DNA of 23,575 nucleotides. Source: Chara braunii (lineage: Eukaryota; Streptophyta; Charophyceae; Charales; Characeae). Each line of letters starts with the position of its first letter. Position 1 is the stretch's first letter. The stretch is from NCBI GenBank assembly GCA_003427395.1, contig BFEA01000125.1, positions 1,925,866-1,949,440 on the forward strand, given 5' to 3'. A program made the translations under genes and the position numbers. Of the stretch, positions 1 to 8,705 are shown piece by piece. A model generated the notes under the pieces. It did no database searches and was not told the DNA's origin. It saw only the letters and a list, made by a program, of their open reading frames with translations.

Positions 1-9
1 TGTGTGTGT

Positions 10-62
<53 letters not shown>
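1..62. repeat. (TG)n/(GA)n microsatellite
   Basis: Five TG units run directly into about 25 GA units. This is simple sequence. The Arg-Glu open frame that runs through it is an artefact of the dinucleotide. Confidence 0.95.
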
Positions 63-65
<3 letters not shown>

Positions 66-416
66 TAACTACGACCCCCTCCTCTGCCCACCACCATCAA
101 GTCTATTATCTGTCCCAATGAGTTTCATATTTTCCGACCAGTTTCAGACTGATCCGCGCTCCATTGGGAGATCCGACCAGTTTCCGACCAATAAGAAAAA
201 GGAGATCGCGCGAGCGCTCGTGCAAGAGAGAGATAGTACTACACCCCCCCAAAGAAAAGAAAAAAGAAGAAGAAAAAAAGTGGGAAGGCAAGAGAGGGAG
301 GGAGTAGACATGGGCTTGAGCAGGATGGCCATCGTGACCAATCAAAAAGAAGAAGAAAAAAAGTGGAAAATCCGAAAGCCTGCGCGCGAACCACAGAGAG
401 AGAGTCGATTGCCATC

Positions 417-418
<2 letters not shown>
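63..418. other. Gene-free flank upstream of the retrotransposon
   Basis: No recognisable gene is present. The stretch is purine-rich on the plus strand and contains a perfect 23-bp direct repeat of an A/G-rich sequence at 261-283 and 344-366. A shorter repeat of CCGACCAGTTT occurs near 137 and 172. Open frames on both strands here are low-complexity and match nothing I know. Confidence 0.6.

Positions 419-456
<38 letters not shown>
419..456. repeat. (TG)n microsatellite abutting the 5' LTR
   Basis: About 19 TG units run straight into the TGTACA that begins the 5' LTR, so the exact LTR edge is ambiguous by a few bases. Confidence 0.95.
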
Positions 457-459
<3 letters not shown>

Positions 460-1300
460 ACGGCCCTCAGTCAAAGTCACTGTGGAGCCAGCCCAGGCTG
501 CGGGTCAGACACACGCACTTGTTTGTATGTAGGCCAAGTGGAAGTCCTCAACTGTATGGGATCCAGGCCGTCGGCTGCGAGTCAATTTGAGCCAGCGTGG
601 GTGGGAGACCTGAGGAAGGTCTACCCGGCCAAATGCTACATAAGACCCTGCCTCCAGGAAGTCAACATTCAGTCTTGCTATGCTGACTTGACGCTGGCTT
701 GACGCCGGCTGGACGCCTGGCACTGTGCACGAGGATGCCAGACTGCTGCTTGCACGGTAGCGCCTTTCTGCTTCGGTGCCAGCCTTTGAATGACACTCCC
801 CCCCAAGGCCACGCTGTTTTCCTCATTGCTGATGTCGTGCATGATACTCTGTCTTCATTGCCGACGTGGCATTTGTACACTGTCTACATTGCTGAGTTGG
901 GATGCGACAAGGTGGGAGATCGGGATCTGTGGATGATTTAGAGAGAACGGGATACTTACCTGCTGTTGATGTCAAAACTGTGCGCTGCTGAACGTCTTCA
1001 CGGGAGAACTTTGCCATGTGGCACTCTTGATGTGATCAGGCCCTGTCAGGCTGGATATTGGACACTGTTTGTTGACATGGCGGCGAGGGGGGAGCCGGAA
1101 GAAGGAGAGGGTATTGTTGGGCGACTATTTGTGTGGTCATTGATGGATCTCTCTTCCACCCTCTAATCTGTCTATTCCCCCTCTCCTCTCTTCGTCTATA
1201 GACATTGTATCACAGATCACATTCATGATTATTTGGAGACATAACTGAGATTTTTGTATTTTGACATCTGATGAGTATCTTCCAGACTGGGTTCATTACA
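455..1300 (+). repeat. 5' LTR
   Basis: It begins TGTACA and ends TTACA, so it keeps the TG...CA termini, and it is immediately followed by the primer-binding-like site. It aligns with 8706-9354 but carries 192 bp (480-671) that the 3' copy lacks. Over 941-1060 the two LTRs differ at 7 of 120 positions. Several of these differences look like CpG decay in this copy, for example CCATGTGG here against CCACGTGG in the 3' LTR. A TATA-like CTACATAAGA lies near 637-646, inside the segment missing from the other LTR. Confidence 0.93.
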
Positions 1301-1303
1301 ATT

Positions 1304-1315
1304 TGGTATCGTAGC
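1304..1315 (+). promoter_or_regulatory. Primer-binding site, initiator Met tRNA type (degenerate)
   Basis: TGGTATCGTAGC lies three bases after the 5' LTR. The usual plant gypsy/copia site complementary to the 3' end of initiator Met tRNA begins TGGTATC, which is intact here. The bases after it have diverged. Minus-strand DNA synthesis would have started here. Confidence 0.75.
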
Positions 1316-1508
1316 TGACCTTCTTCGTCGCGATTTGCTGTCAGGCGCCAGGTGGCGCCCAGGTCAGTAGGAGGTGCCGCGCGTTGGAAGGAATCGCGTT
1401 TATGGACGCGTGTGATTATTATTGCGATCTAGACATTGACAAGGTGCGCGCACAGTCCCTTGAAGATGATGATGTGGACCACTTGAAGAGAAGACGGCGA
1501 TATTGCTT

Positions 1509-1908
1509 ACGTGGCGCCTTGTTGCTGATTTGGAGGTCAGATACCAGTGAGAGCATCGTTGGCTGCGTGCTGACATGGCGTTGGTGATCGAGAGAGAGAT
1601 AGAGAGTGGGATCGGGACTGCTAATGTGGTGCACTTCTTACGTGGCATGCCGCGAGGGCATTGACGTGGCATCCAGGGAGTGGCAGGGTATTGTCTGACG
1701 GCACTGACCTGTGTCAGGACTTACCTGCTGACGTGGCGTTCCACACTTCACTGGCACTTCGATCTGACATGGCATACCAGTTGTGGATGAGTTGGCAGTC
1801 CGTGCATTGTTGACATGGCATCCCACCCGAAGGCCTTGCTTGCCAGTGGCGCTGACGTGGCAGACTCCGTGGAGCTGTTGTGTTGGCATTCTAGGGGTGA
1901 CACGTGGC
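1509..1908 (+). repeat. Array of nine ACRTGGC (G-box/bZIP-like) motifs in the leader
   Basis: ACGTGGC or ACATGGC occurs at 1509, 1573, 1640, 1664, 1731, 1767, 1813, 1855 and 1902, all on the plus strand and mostly within the wider form TGACRTGGCAT. Related copies occur in the LTRs (864 and 1075 in the 5' LTR; 9069 in the 3' LTR inside the palindrome GTGCCACGTGGCAC). Known plant bZIP sites include CACGTGGC and TGACGTGG. Whether these copies are functional sites or the worn remains of a tandem repeat of about 45 bp cannot be decided here. Confidence 0.75.
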
Positions 1909-2446
1909 AAAGTCTGTGTGCTGCCGCTGGTGAGAAGTTGATATTTGCACTTGTGTGCTGGCGGGTGGTACAGCATCACAATTGGCTGTAGTGCCACGCG
2001 GCGACCCTTGTGTCTGGCCGCATTGGTATCTGCAGATGGTGCAGCCGAAGAGGAAAGGATGTTAACATATTGATTGTGTTGTTGTGTCGGCCGACTTACT
2101 CACTTGTCTTGACTGTTCTGTCGATGCTGTGCATACTCGCTAGTGTTGTTGTTTGTTGATTACACTGGTCGGGGTTGCGGTACCTGTACACTCTCCCTAG
2201 GACGTTATCACGCATAGGACAGACAGTAGAAGTTAGACATAGGAGTATATTGAAATTTGTTCCTCCTCTAATTTTGTTTATTTATTCTTGTTGTAGTAGA
2301 TTGAAACCTGTATGGGCCGTGGAATTTATTATTGTAGTGTAATTATTTATTGTGCGGCGAACATACATTGTGAAAATGTCGTACCTCTGGAATTATTTTT
2401 CCTGTCCGTCTCCATCACCTTCTTCGTTGACGAGGAAGGTGGTGAA

Positions 2447-2709
2447 ATGAGGACACGTGGTCAAATTGAGAATAGACGGCAGCAGATGCTGGCCCGTCTT
2501 AACCGGCTGCGGACTGAGTTGCATGACGCTGGTCCAATGACCGAACAGCACATACGCAGCCAGTTCGATTTGCAAGCTGCAGAATCCGAACTAGCGTAGA
2601 CTGAAATGATTGTTCAGATGTTGGAAGTGACCGGTAGAGTGCAGCAGACTATTTATTGGGCCCGAACGGCCCTCGATCAATATGTTGCCGAGCAGCTGGA
2701 TAAGATTGC
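2447..2709 (+). pseudogene. gag: gag, N-terminal part (retrotransposon)
   Basis: The frame opening at 2447 begins MRTRGQIENRRQQM and reads as a charged, probably coiled-coil helix rich in Leu, Arg, Glu and Gln. One in-frame TAG at 2597-2599 interrupts it, and the same frame then continues through an acidic/hydrophobic stretch ending near DKIA at about 2709. There the 832-bp inserted element cuts it. Gag would form the structural particle in the cytoplasm. No diagnostic motif is present in this part. The assignment rests on position between leader and capsid domain and on continuity across the insertion. Confidence 0.65.
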
Positions 2710-2741
2710 TACCTTCTTAACCAGAAAAAAACGTACATACC

Positions 2742-2792
2742 TTGTATATGAATACAACGTACGGGGTACATTGTATATGAATACAACGTACG
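2742..2792. repeat. Subterminal tandem repeat with hairpins inside the gag insertion
   Basis: TTGTATATGAATACAACGTA occurs at 2742 and again at 2771, a 29-bp period, with a further partial TTGTA at 2797. Each copy contains TTGTAT-ATGA-ATACAA, a six-base-pair hairpin. Repeated subterminal motifs next to a terminal inverted repeat are a known feature of transposase-binding regions. That role is inferred here. Confidence 0.75.
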
Positions 2793-3024
2793 TACATTGT
2801 AGAACGAGTTTTAGGGTACAACTTTTCAGAAGCCTGTAGTACCGCCGTTGTTTTTGTTTTTATCTCAAATTTGGTTGGGAATTTTGCCAAGACCCGCAGG
2901 CAAAAGTTGTTTGCAATTGCAATGTTGTACAAAATACTTTTTTTTCGGATTTTTTACTCATGTTTTTCTAATCGATTTATTTATTTATTTACCTTATTTA
3001 TTAAGGACATGCTCCAATCCGTTC

Positions 3025-3066
3025 GTGGGGAGCAACACGTGCTGGGAACCGGGCCCAGCGTCCCAT
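3025..3066 (+). repeat. Copy 1 of a 42-bp block shared with 22119-22160
   Basis: This block matches 22119-22160 in the same orientation at 34 of 42 positions without gaps. It begins GTGGGG and ends TCCCAT. It lies inside the element inserted in gag, so the two loci probably share a repeat family. Confidence 0.7.
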
Positions 3067-3545
3067 TCAAGAACATATTGAGAAAATTATGCAGAACACT
3101 TGGAGATACCGGGGCCATCACCCGGCTCCGGCTGAAAGATGATAGCTATGCAATCTACACAAACATTTAGGTTCTCTAAGGTTTGATCATGGGAATATTC
3201 CGACCGAAAACCACGTGCCTTTAGCGACTGTCAGCAGCTCGACCCTATCCGCCTCTCACCTATACCCCGATACCCAATCTCTACCAGGCCTCCCAACCCC
3301 GACTGCTAGGTTACAGAGTGGCACGACCCACCCCAGAAACCCCCCACCTGCTACGCTACAGGGCAAAGCGACCCGCCCCGACTCCTGCCAACGTCGACTA
3401 AGTACCAGCTCACCAATAGACACTAGAGTGCCTTCCATCCTCGACAACTGCCCAGACGGGAATAAACAAGCAATTTCTGAAAACTCAATTTCCATAGATA
3501 ATTCGAAAAGAACGTACATACGTTTTTTTTCGGGTTAAGAAGGTA

Positions 3546-4600
3546 GTAACATGCCCAAAGAAAAAGAAAGAGAAAAAAGGAAAGGAACCAGAATTTTCTG
3601 AAGAACTTGTGATGGCAAACATGAAGCAATTGGAAGAAACCTTGAATGAAGAGAAAAGAAAGATAAAAGAATATGGGAGAATAATATAGATCAAGAAAAG
3701 CAAGAGAGAAAAGTGGGTGAAATTAGACAGTGATTTCAGTTTGAGAGAACAGAGTCGGACCTTGCATCTGTTTTGGATAATTTGATGGCTTGCCTCGCAC
3801 ATCTTGAACTAGAGATTGACAGTAACACCGCCGCGATTCAAACAATGACTAGACTCGTTAAGGGGAAAGACAAGGTGGTGATTGAGGAGGCGGCCAAGGG
3901 GGAAGAGAAGAAATAACTCGAGGAGAAGTGTGTGAAGGATGCAATGAAGGTCGTAAAAGTGGTGCCAGAAAAAACGGGAACTTCCAAGAAGGTAGCTGAG
4001 AAACCGGCTGAAAAGAAAAAAGAGCCCGCTAAGAAGGAACCGGCCAAGGAGGTAGAAAAGCTGAAGAGAAAATAAAAAACGAAGAGGAAATTACCTTTTA
4101 CCTATAATGAAAGTGAGGTGAGCATCTGTTGCTTTCGATTGCAGAAATCCAGACATATTGCAGCATTGCACCCGTAGAGCCAGAAAGCCAAGAGGCTTTT
4201 ACTACCTCATGTCTACGTGAGGTAGCAGCATTGAGGACATAGGTGAGTGGGTCAAAACCTTGATCCTTTGGGAATTTTTCCAAAAGATTCAGGAGAGGTT
4301 ATTGGACAAAACGACGGTCGGTAAGGCCCTTGACAAGCTCATCGCATCGGCCAAAAGCGTTGGACGAGTGTGGATGCATCGTCTTGTAAAGTAGATCTGA
4401 TATTGTAGGTACATTACATGAACCTGCAGGACAATCAAGTCCTTTCTATCTTCTTGCGAGCATTGCCAGAATCCATCCGATGATATCTAGTCGTTGAGGC
4501 GAAATTCGATAAGTACAATTATCGACAGTTTCGTGACGTCATGCTCCAGCGGGAGCAAATGACTACTCAGGTAAAAGGAACGTACGCGTGTGTAGTGAAG
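3546..4600 (+). pseudogene. gag: gag, central and capsid part (retrotransposon)
   Basis: Just after the insertion a Lys/Glu-rich coiled-coil-like stretch resumes (for example EELVMANMKQLEETLNEEKR near 3600), with stops near 3689 and 3914 and at least one frameshift. A Lys/Pro/Glu/Ala linker follows (AEKPAEKKKEPAKKEPAKE, about 3993-4050). At about 4230-4380 the motif EWVKTLILWEFFQKIQERLL, then VGKALDKLIASAKSVGRV, fits the retrotransposon gag (capsid) fold, in which a Trp-Phe helix precedes a Leu-rich helix. A second helix piece at about 4420-4600 includes IFLRALPESIR. All parts are disrupted, so no product is expected. Confidence 0.75.
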
Positions 4601-4950
4601 AATTGTTCGGTTGGCGGGTATGGGAAGCGTGGCCTGTGGCGGCAAAAGCGATATGACCACACTGAAACCTCACGGAGCACAAATTTTCTTTCCTTCCTTG
4701 CTTGATTATGTAATTAGTCGCTTATCTTACTTTGAAGACGACACGGTAGAGAAGCTACCCCTTGATGAGGCCGAGGGAGGAGAGATGCCAACAGTGAGTT
4801 CAAAAAGGGTGACGTCAGTGTTGCGGTGACCAACAAGGGAGATTCACATTTTTTGGACTAGACCAAGCTCCTTTTTTTAGCACCCCGGCATTGCGGTCAG
4901 GAAACCTTGGGAAAATATTGGTTTGTTATTGAAAAGTGGCAAAATAGCGA

Positions 4951-5757
4951 ATGGATAAAAGGAAGTGTCTTAAATGTGGCACTGCAGAGCAAATCATAGC
5001 ATGGTGCCCCCTTACTCGGAAGCAGCCAGTAGGAGTACCATATGCTCCTTTTGAATTGAGGGGTTCAATTGAAGGTAAGGTGTCGATCACCCCTTTAACC
5101 CTTCGATTGATATGTGAGAGGATGAGTCTTCTTCAGCTCGTCATCCAGAACACCCTGGCACTGTTTTATATTTTTGTCTTGTTGGACGTTTCCCGTGACG
5201 AACTCGGAAATGAATTCGTAGCTTTAGAAAGTTTGTGGGCTAAGAAAGTGAAGTCTAAGGGTGAGTTCATAATCGTAGACATCGAGATTGCACATACGCG
5301 GCGATCCAGGATCGATGCGGTCCTACATCTCAAATAAGGCAATTCGTAAGTAGCATATGGAAAAGAATGTAAAGGACTTGCCAAGACTTATCATTCCTAT
5401 GTTGGCAGACAAGAGAACAATCACTATCTCTCCATGTGTTGATCGTGTGAAGTGTTATTTTCAAACAAAGGAAGGAAAAAAATATTGCATGAAATATCCT
5501 TCCTAATTGAGAAGAATGTACCCTTTGATATGATTCTGGGTATGGATTGGCATAAGGAAGTCGACCCTGAAGTTAAATTAAAAGAGAAGATTGTCAAACT
5601 CGGAGATGAAAAGTGCAAACTTACAGCGATTAAATTGTATGGCGTCGATTCGTCATTATCTTTCTATTGTATAAGTCTTACATGTAGATCGATGGTTTTG
5701 AAAAAGAAGTTTGATCAGGATGTGATGGTAATGCTCGTCAAACGAGTAGGTGAATAA
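4951..5757 (+). pseudogene. CCHC zinc knuckle and retropepsin-like protease (retrotransposon)
   Basis: The frame opening at 4951 begins MDKRKCLKCG and continues to AWCP. Its spacing is C-x2-C-x4-Q-x4-C, so the zinc-binding His of a nucleocapsid CCHC knuckle is replaced by Gln. Further on, Ile-Asp at 5311-5316 marks the position of the aspartic-protease active site (normally D-T/S-G). The Thr and Gly are lost and the frame shifts just after it, continuing as SYISNKAIRK. The conserved C-terminal protease strand FDMILGMDWH is at about 5524-5553. The protease would have cut the Gag-Pol polyprotein. Altered catalytic residues plus frameshifts show it is inactive. Confidence 0.85.
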
Positions 5758-5799
5758 TCATTCTATCCTCTCTTTCTATTGAAAAATGACATCACGAAT

Positions 5800-6410
5800 A
5801 TAAGGATTTGCAGACTGCGCCATTGAGAATCATAGAGTGTGCTATCGAGTACATAATTAAAATCATTCCCGGTAGTAAGATTTACGAGGGCGCCATCTCT
5901 CGTATGTTTCCTAGGGAATTGAGAAACTCAATAAACAACTACAAGAACTAATCGAAAAAGGATGGATTCTCCCCCAGCTCATCCCCTTATATTCCTCCTG
6001 TCTTATTCGTGCACCAAAAGATAGGTGAACTCGCACCATGTATTAATTATCGTCGGTTGAATGCCGTCACCGTAAAAAATGTGGAACTGTTTTCACGCAT
6101 TGACGACTTGTTGGACCAATTGCAAGAATGCAGATAGTTTAGTAACATTGATTTGAAGTCAGGGTACCACCAGATCGAGGTGGCAGTTGGAGATCAACAC
6201 AAGACGAGAACCATCTGTGAATGGTTTTATAAAAGTTGCGTGAAGGCAACTTCAGCCTGAATTTTAAAAAGTCCGAGTTTGCTAAGCTTGAAGTGTTATG
6301 CTTAGTACGTATAGTAAACGAAGAAGGACCAAAGTCGAAAAACAAGAAGATAACAACAATTCGGATTGGCCTGAATCTAAGATTGTGGAGGAACAAATGT
6401 CTTTTATAAG
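5800..6410 (+). pseudogene. pol: Reverse transcriptase with internal deletion (retrotransposon)
   Basis: Conserved Ty3/gypsy RT blocks are visible in order. IIPGSKIYEG is near 5865, the fingers motif SSPYIPPVLFVHQK lies around 5975-6020, CINYRRLNAVTVKN begins near 6037, and RIDDLLDQLQ is followed by a TAG at 6135. The palm motif NIDLKSGYHQIEV carries the first catalytic Asp at 6150-6152. After KTRTICEWF (about 6225) the sequence jumps to the thumb/connection motif LREGNFSLNFKKSEFAKLEV at 6236. The block that should carry the YxDD catalytic motif, roughly 60-80 residues, is therefore absent. The enzyme would have copied genomic RNA into DNA and cannot work in this copy. Confidence 0.93.
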
Positions 6411-6419
6411 ACTTGCTAG

Positions 6420-6990
6420 TTATTAGAGGAAGGTTATAAGAAACTTTTCTTTGATAGTTACTCCTATGAGAATAATATTGAAGTAAGGAAAACCTTGGTT
6501 GTGGGACAAAGATTGTGAGTTCTCATTCATGAATTGGAAACATGTACCAACTAACTACCCTGATTTGAAAAAAGTGGATTGTTCTTTGCTTTTCATTGTC
6601 ACGATTGACGCAAGTCAGAATGGAATTGGGGTTGTGGTACAGCAAGACGACGGTAAGAAATATAGACCTATCGAGTTTATGTTCATAAGGCTTACGTTTG
6701 AAAAAGTGGTAAACTTCACTTACGAAAGGAAATTTTATGTTTTGGTTGTTGCATTGGACACGTATAAATACTACTTACTAGGGAGACATTGTCTATGCAG
6801 ATCACTCTACTATGAAGTGGATTAGGACCCAACCTCGACTCTCTGACAAGTTAATGAGATGGTCCACTTTCATTGACACATCAGACTTTGAACTGAAGAC
6901 AATCAAAGGAAAGTCCAATGTGGATGCGAATGCTTTGTTCATGTGTGTTAATTTCTTTGGAACTATTATCTCTTATTTCGATATTGAGAA
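6420..6990 (+). pseudogene. pol: RNase H domain (retrotransposon)
   Basis: Starting from the YYRKVIRNFSLIVTPM connection motif near 6420, the frame at 6499 reads KPWLWDKDCEFSF and then VTIDASQNGIG, with the first catalytic Asp at 6607. PIEF and a Leu-Thr-Phe-Glu segment follow. TYERKFYVLVVALDTYKYYL is the helix that normally supplies the catalytic Glu; here that position is Lys (6730-6732). The third motif survives as DHSTMKW (Asp at 6800) but in a shifted frame, followed by LSDKLMRWSTFI and IKGKSNVDANAL. The domain would have removed the RNA strand from hybrids. Confidence 0.93.
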
Positions 6991-7079
6991 TGCATCGAAA
7001 TATCAAATTTGTAAGGGTAATGCAGACAATTTCATATGGAGACCTATTATTGGGATCTTGAATTATTTTTTGAATATGG

Positions 7080-8000
7080 AATGACTGATGGTTTACTCCT
7101 TTTTTATTGACAAGGCCAAAGAAAGTCTGTGTATTCCTCATAAAGTACAATTAAAAATCTAATTATTGGGGAAAGTCGTGGTATTAGAGAACACTTCCGT
7201 TTTAAGCATACTAATGCCGATGTGAGAGAACGCTTTGAATGAAAAGGGAATAAAGAAGATGTTTTAACCTATTTGCGAACTTGTATTATTAAAGGAATAA
7301 GTTTTTTCATGAGAATTCAATGGGGCTATTGAGACCTCTACCAATTTCAAGTGACTAACGTGAGTCAATCCTAATTAATTTTATGAGCCTTATTAAAAAT
7401 CGACACGAGAATAATCAGGTAATGATCATTGTCGATAGATTTTCAAACTATGCAATGTTTATTCCCTTGCCTGCCAAAGATAAAACAGAACTGGTCATCC
7501 AAAAGTTTTGGATGCGATGGGTTTTCGAATATGGATTTTTAAAAACCATCGTTTTTTATAGGGATGTTCGGTGTACCAGTGTACAATGGCAAAAATAAAT
7601 GGAAGTTTATGGCATTAGGTTGACCATGTCATCAGGTAGACACCCTGAAACAAATGGCCAAACTGAACAAGATGAATTGTTTGTGATTGCAACTTTTAAC
7701 GCATGTATGTATGAGCCAATCAAATAGCATGAGATGAGAACTTACCGAAGATTGTTAGTGCATATAATAGTAGTATACATATTGTTTCGGAGAGGACGCC
7801 AAATACACTACACAAAGGTTGGAAACCTAGACGTGTCATCGATGCTTCAACTCGGGACCAGATTCAAAGGTTACCCCTTGGAACTCGTGAATTAGTAGTT
7901 TTATATGAAGAACACATTAACTCGATACGAGATTCAAAGGTTACCCCTTGAAACTCGTGAATTAGTAATTTTATATGAAGAACGGAGCAGAAAGTCAAAA
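7080..8000 (+). pseudogene. pol: Integrase, zinc-binding and catalytic core (retrotransposon)
   Basis: A worn HHCC finger lies near 7175-7290: REHFRFKHTNADVRERFEWK, then YLRTCIIKG in which the second Cys is missing. The core follows in the frame from 7374, with VMIIVDRFSNYAMFIPLPAK and later FEYGFLKTIV. Of the D,D-35-E triad, the first Asp is Asn (codon 7377, INFMSL), the second is Tyr (codon 7557, FYRD), and the Glu survives in HPETNGQTEQ (codon 7665). A TAA sits in frame at 7596. A 70-bp tandem duplication near 7851 follows. Integrase would insert the cDNA. Two triad losses leave this copy inactive. Confidence 0.92.
7851..7983 (+). repeat. 70-bp tandem duplication in the integrase C-terminal region
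   Basis: The copies at 7851-7920 and 7921-7983 share GATTCAAAGGTTACCCCTTG and the following sequence through TTTATATGAAGAAC, with only a few differences. The period of 70 is not a multiple of three, so the second copy puts the coding frame out. The coding match (GWKPRRVIDAS) runs into copy 1. Confidence 0.93.
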
Positions 8001-8120
8001 TGTCCAGTTGCACATGATCGAGCAGACCAAGAATCGTCGGCTACTGCAGTTTCAAGAAACTAATATGTATAGGTGTAGTCTAAAGAGTTTTCCTTGAAAG
8101 ACAATGTGTCTTAAAAACTT

Positions 8121-8693
8121 TTGCCTGCCTATTATGGATCCTGGGAAGTTCTCAAGGTGATTAGAGATGCAGATGGACCTTGCCATCGAAGTGATGTACC
8201 CCCACACCTTAAGACCTATGTTGCCTTTCACACATCTAAATTTTTGCCATATGTAAATGGAGAGGAGTGTCCTAATAGACCATTTATGCTACCACCCTCC
8301 ATGAATGGACACTATGAAGTTGAAAAGATTCTGGAACATGGCCACTTCTTTATAGGTGGCAGAGGAAGACTGCGGAAGCAGTGCAAGGTAAAGTTCAAGT
8401 TTCAACCTCCATTTGAATCGAGATGGTTTAGTAAGAAAAAACTACTACCTACTGCGCTTCATATTGGTGCTGCATATGAACGTGGGATAAGAGAAAGAGG
8501 ATGTATTTCTGTGATGAAACTTAAAAATTGGGCTGCGATGAAACTTAAAAATTGGGCTGGCAGGAATGCAATAACCCGATTGTTATGGCCTATAACTTGT
8601 CTAAGAACCCGGGCCCGACAATGGTTTAGGCCGCAGCATGTAGAGGCAGGACCCATAATGTTTGGAATCAGGGGCCCTGCGCCAAATAGGTGA
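8121..8693 (+). pseudogene. pol: Integrase C terminus: GPY/F module and chromodomain (retrotransposon)
   Basis: This is the longest intact segment of the element (190 codons from an internal Met). Residues 1-43 (AYYGSWEVLKVIRDADG...YVAFHTSKFLPY) match the GPY/F module that closes chromovirus integrase: an aromatic-rich strand, then FHxSxLxPY. Residues about 64-115 (GHYEVEKILEHG ... ESRWFSKKKLLP) have chromodomain layout, a Glu-Val-Glu-Lys-Ile-Leu strand and a Trp near the end. The middle Lys-Trp is Lys-Phe here, so the aromatic cage is probably incomplete. Chromodomains direct integration to marked chromatin. The tail from about residue 132 contains an eight-residue tandem duplication (MKLKNWAA/MKLKNWAG) and then runs into non-homologous sequence before the polypurine tract. 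Confidence 0.88.
8514..8561 (+). repeat. 24-bp tandem duplication
   Basis: ATGAAACTTAAAAATTGGGC is repeated with a 24-bp period (8514 and 8538) and two mismatches at the unit ends. It keeps the frame and duplicates MKLKNWA. Confidence 0.95.
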
Positions 8694-8705
8694 AGAAAAG
8701 TCAAT
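8688..8705 (+). promoter_or_regulatory. Polypurine tract upstream of the 3' LTR (probable)
   Basis: AGGTGAAGAAAAG followed by TCAAT lies directly before the TGTACA of the 3' LTR. A purine run here is the usual primer for plus-strand synthesis. It is interrupted by one T, which fits decay. Confidence 0.6.

Larger units (their letters stand above)
1301..2446 (+). other. Untranslated leader between the 5' LTR and gag
   Basis: This stretch of about 1.1 kb has no convincing reading frame. Its first half is GC-richer and contains the ACRTGGC motif array. Its second half (about 2040-2440) is T-rich. The first plausible gag ATG is at 2447, in the sequence GAAATGAGG. Confidence 0.7.
2712..3543. mobile_element. 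832-bp inverted-repeat element inserted in gag (Tc1/mariner-like TA duplication)
   Basis: The sequence starting at 2712 (CCTTCTTAACCAGAAAAAAA) is repeated inverted at the other end, finishing at 3543, over about 30 bp with few mismatches (A/C in the middle, one A-tract indel, divergence beyond CGTA). TA dinucleotides flank both ends (2710-2711 and 3544-3545), as in Tc1/mariner-type insertions. Gag-like frames stop at the left edge and resume after the right edge. The interior has a 99-residue open frame (2871-3170) and a Pro/Ser/Thr-rich one (3215-3538). Neither is recognised and no transposase motif is seen, so it is probably non-autonomous. The superfamily is inferred from the TA only. Confidence 0.7.

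Noticed and set aside
4-702. 232-codon plus-strand open frame from the GA repeat into the 5' LTR
   Set aside because: It is made of Arg-Glu and Cys-Val dinucleotide translation and runs across a microsatellite into an LTR.
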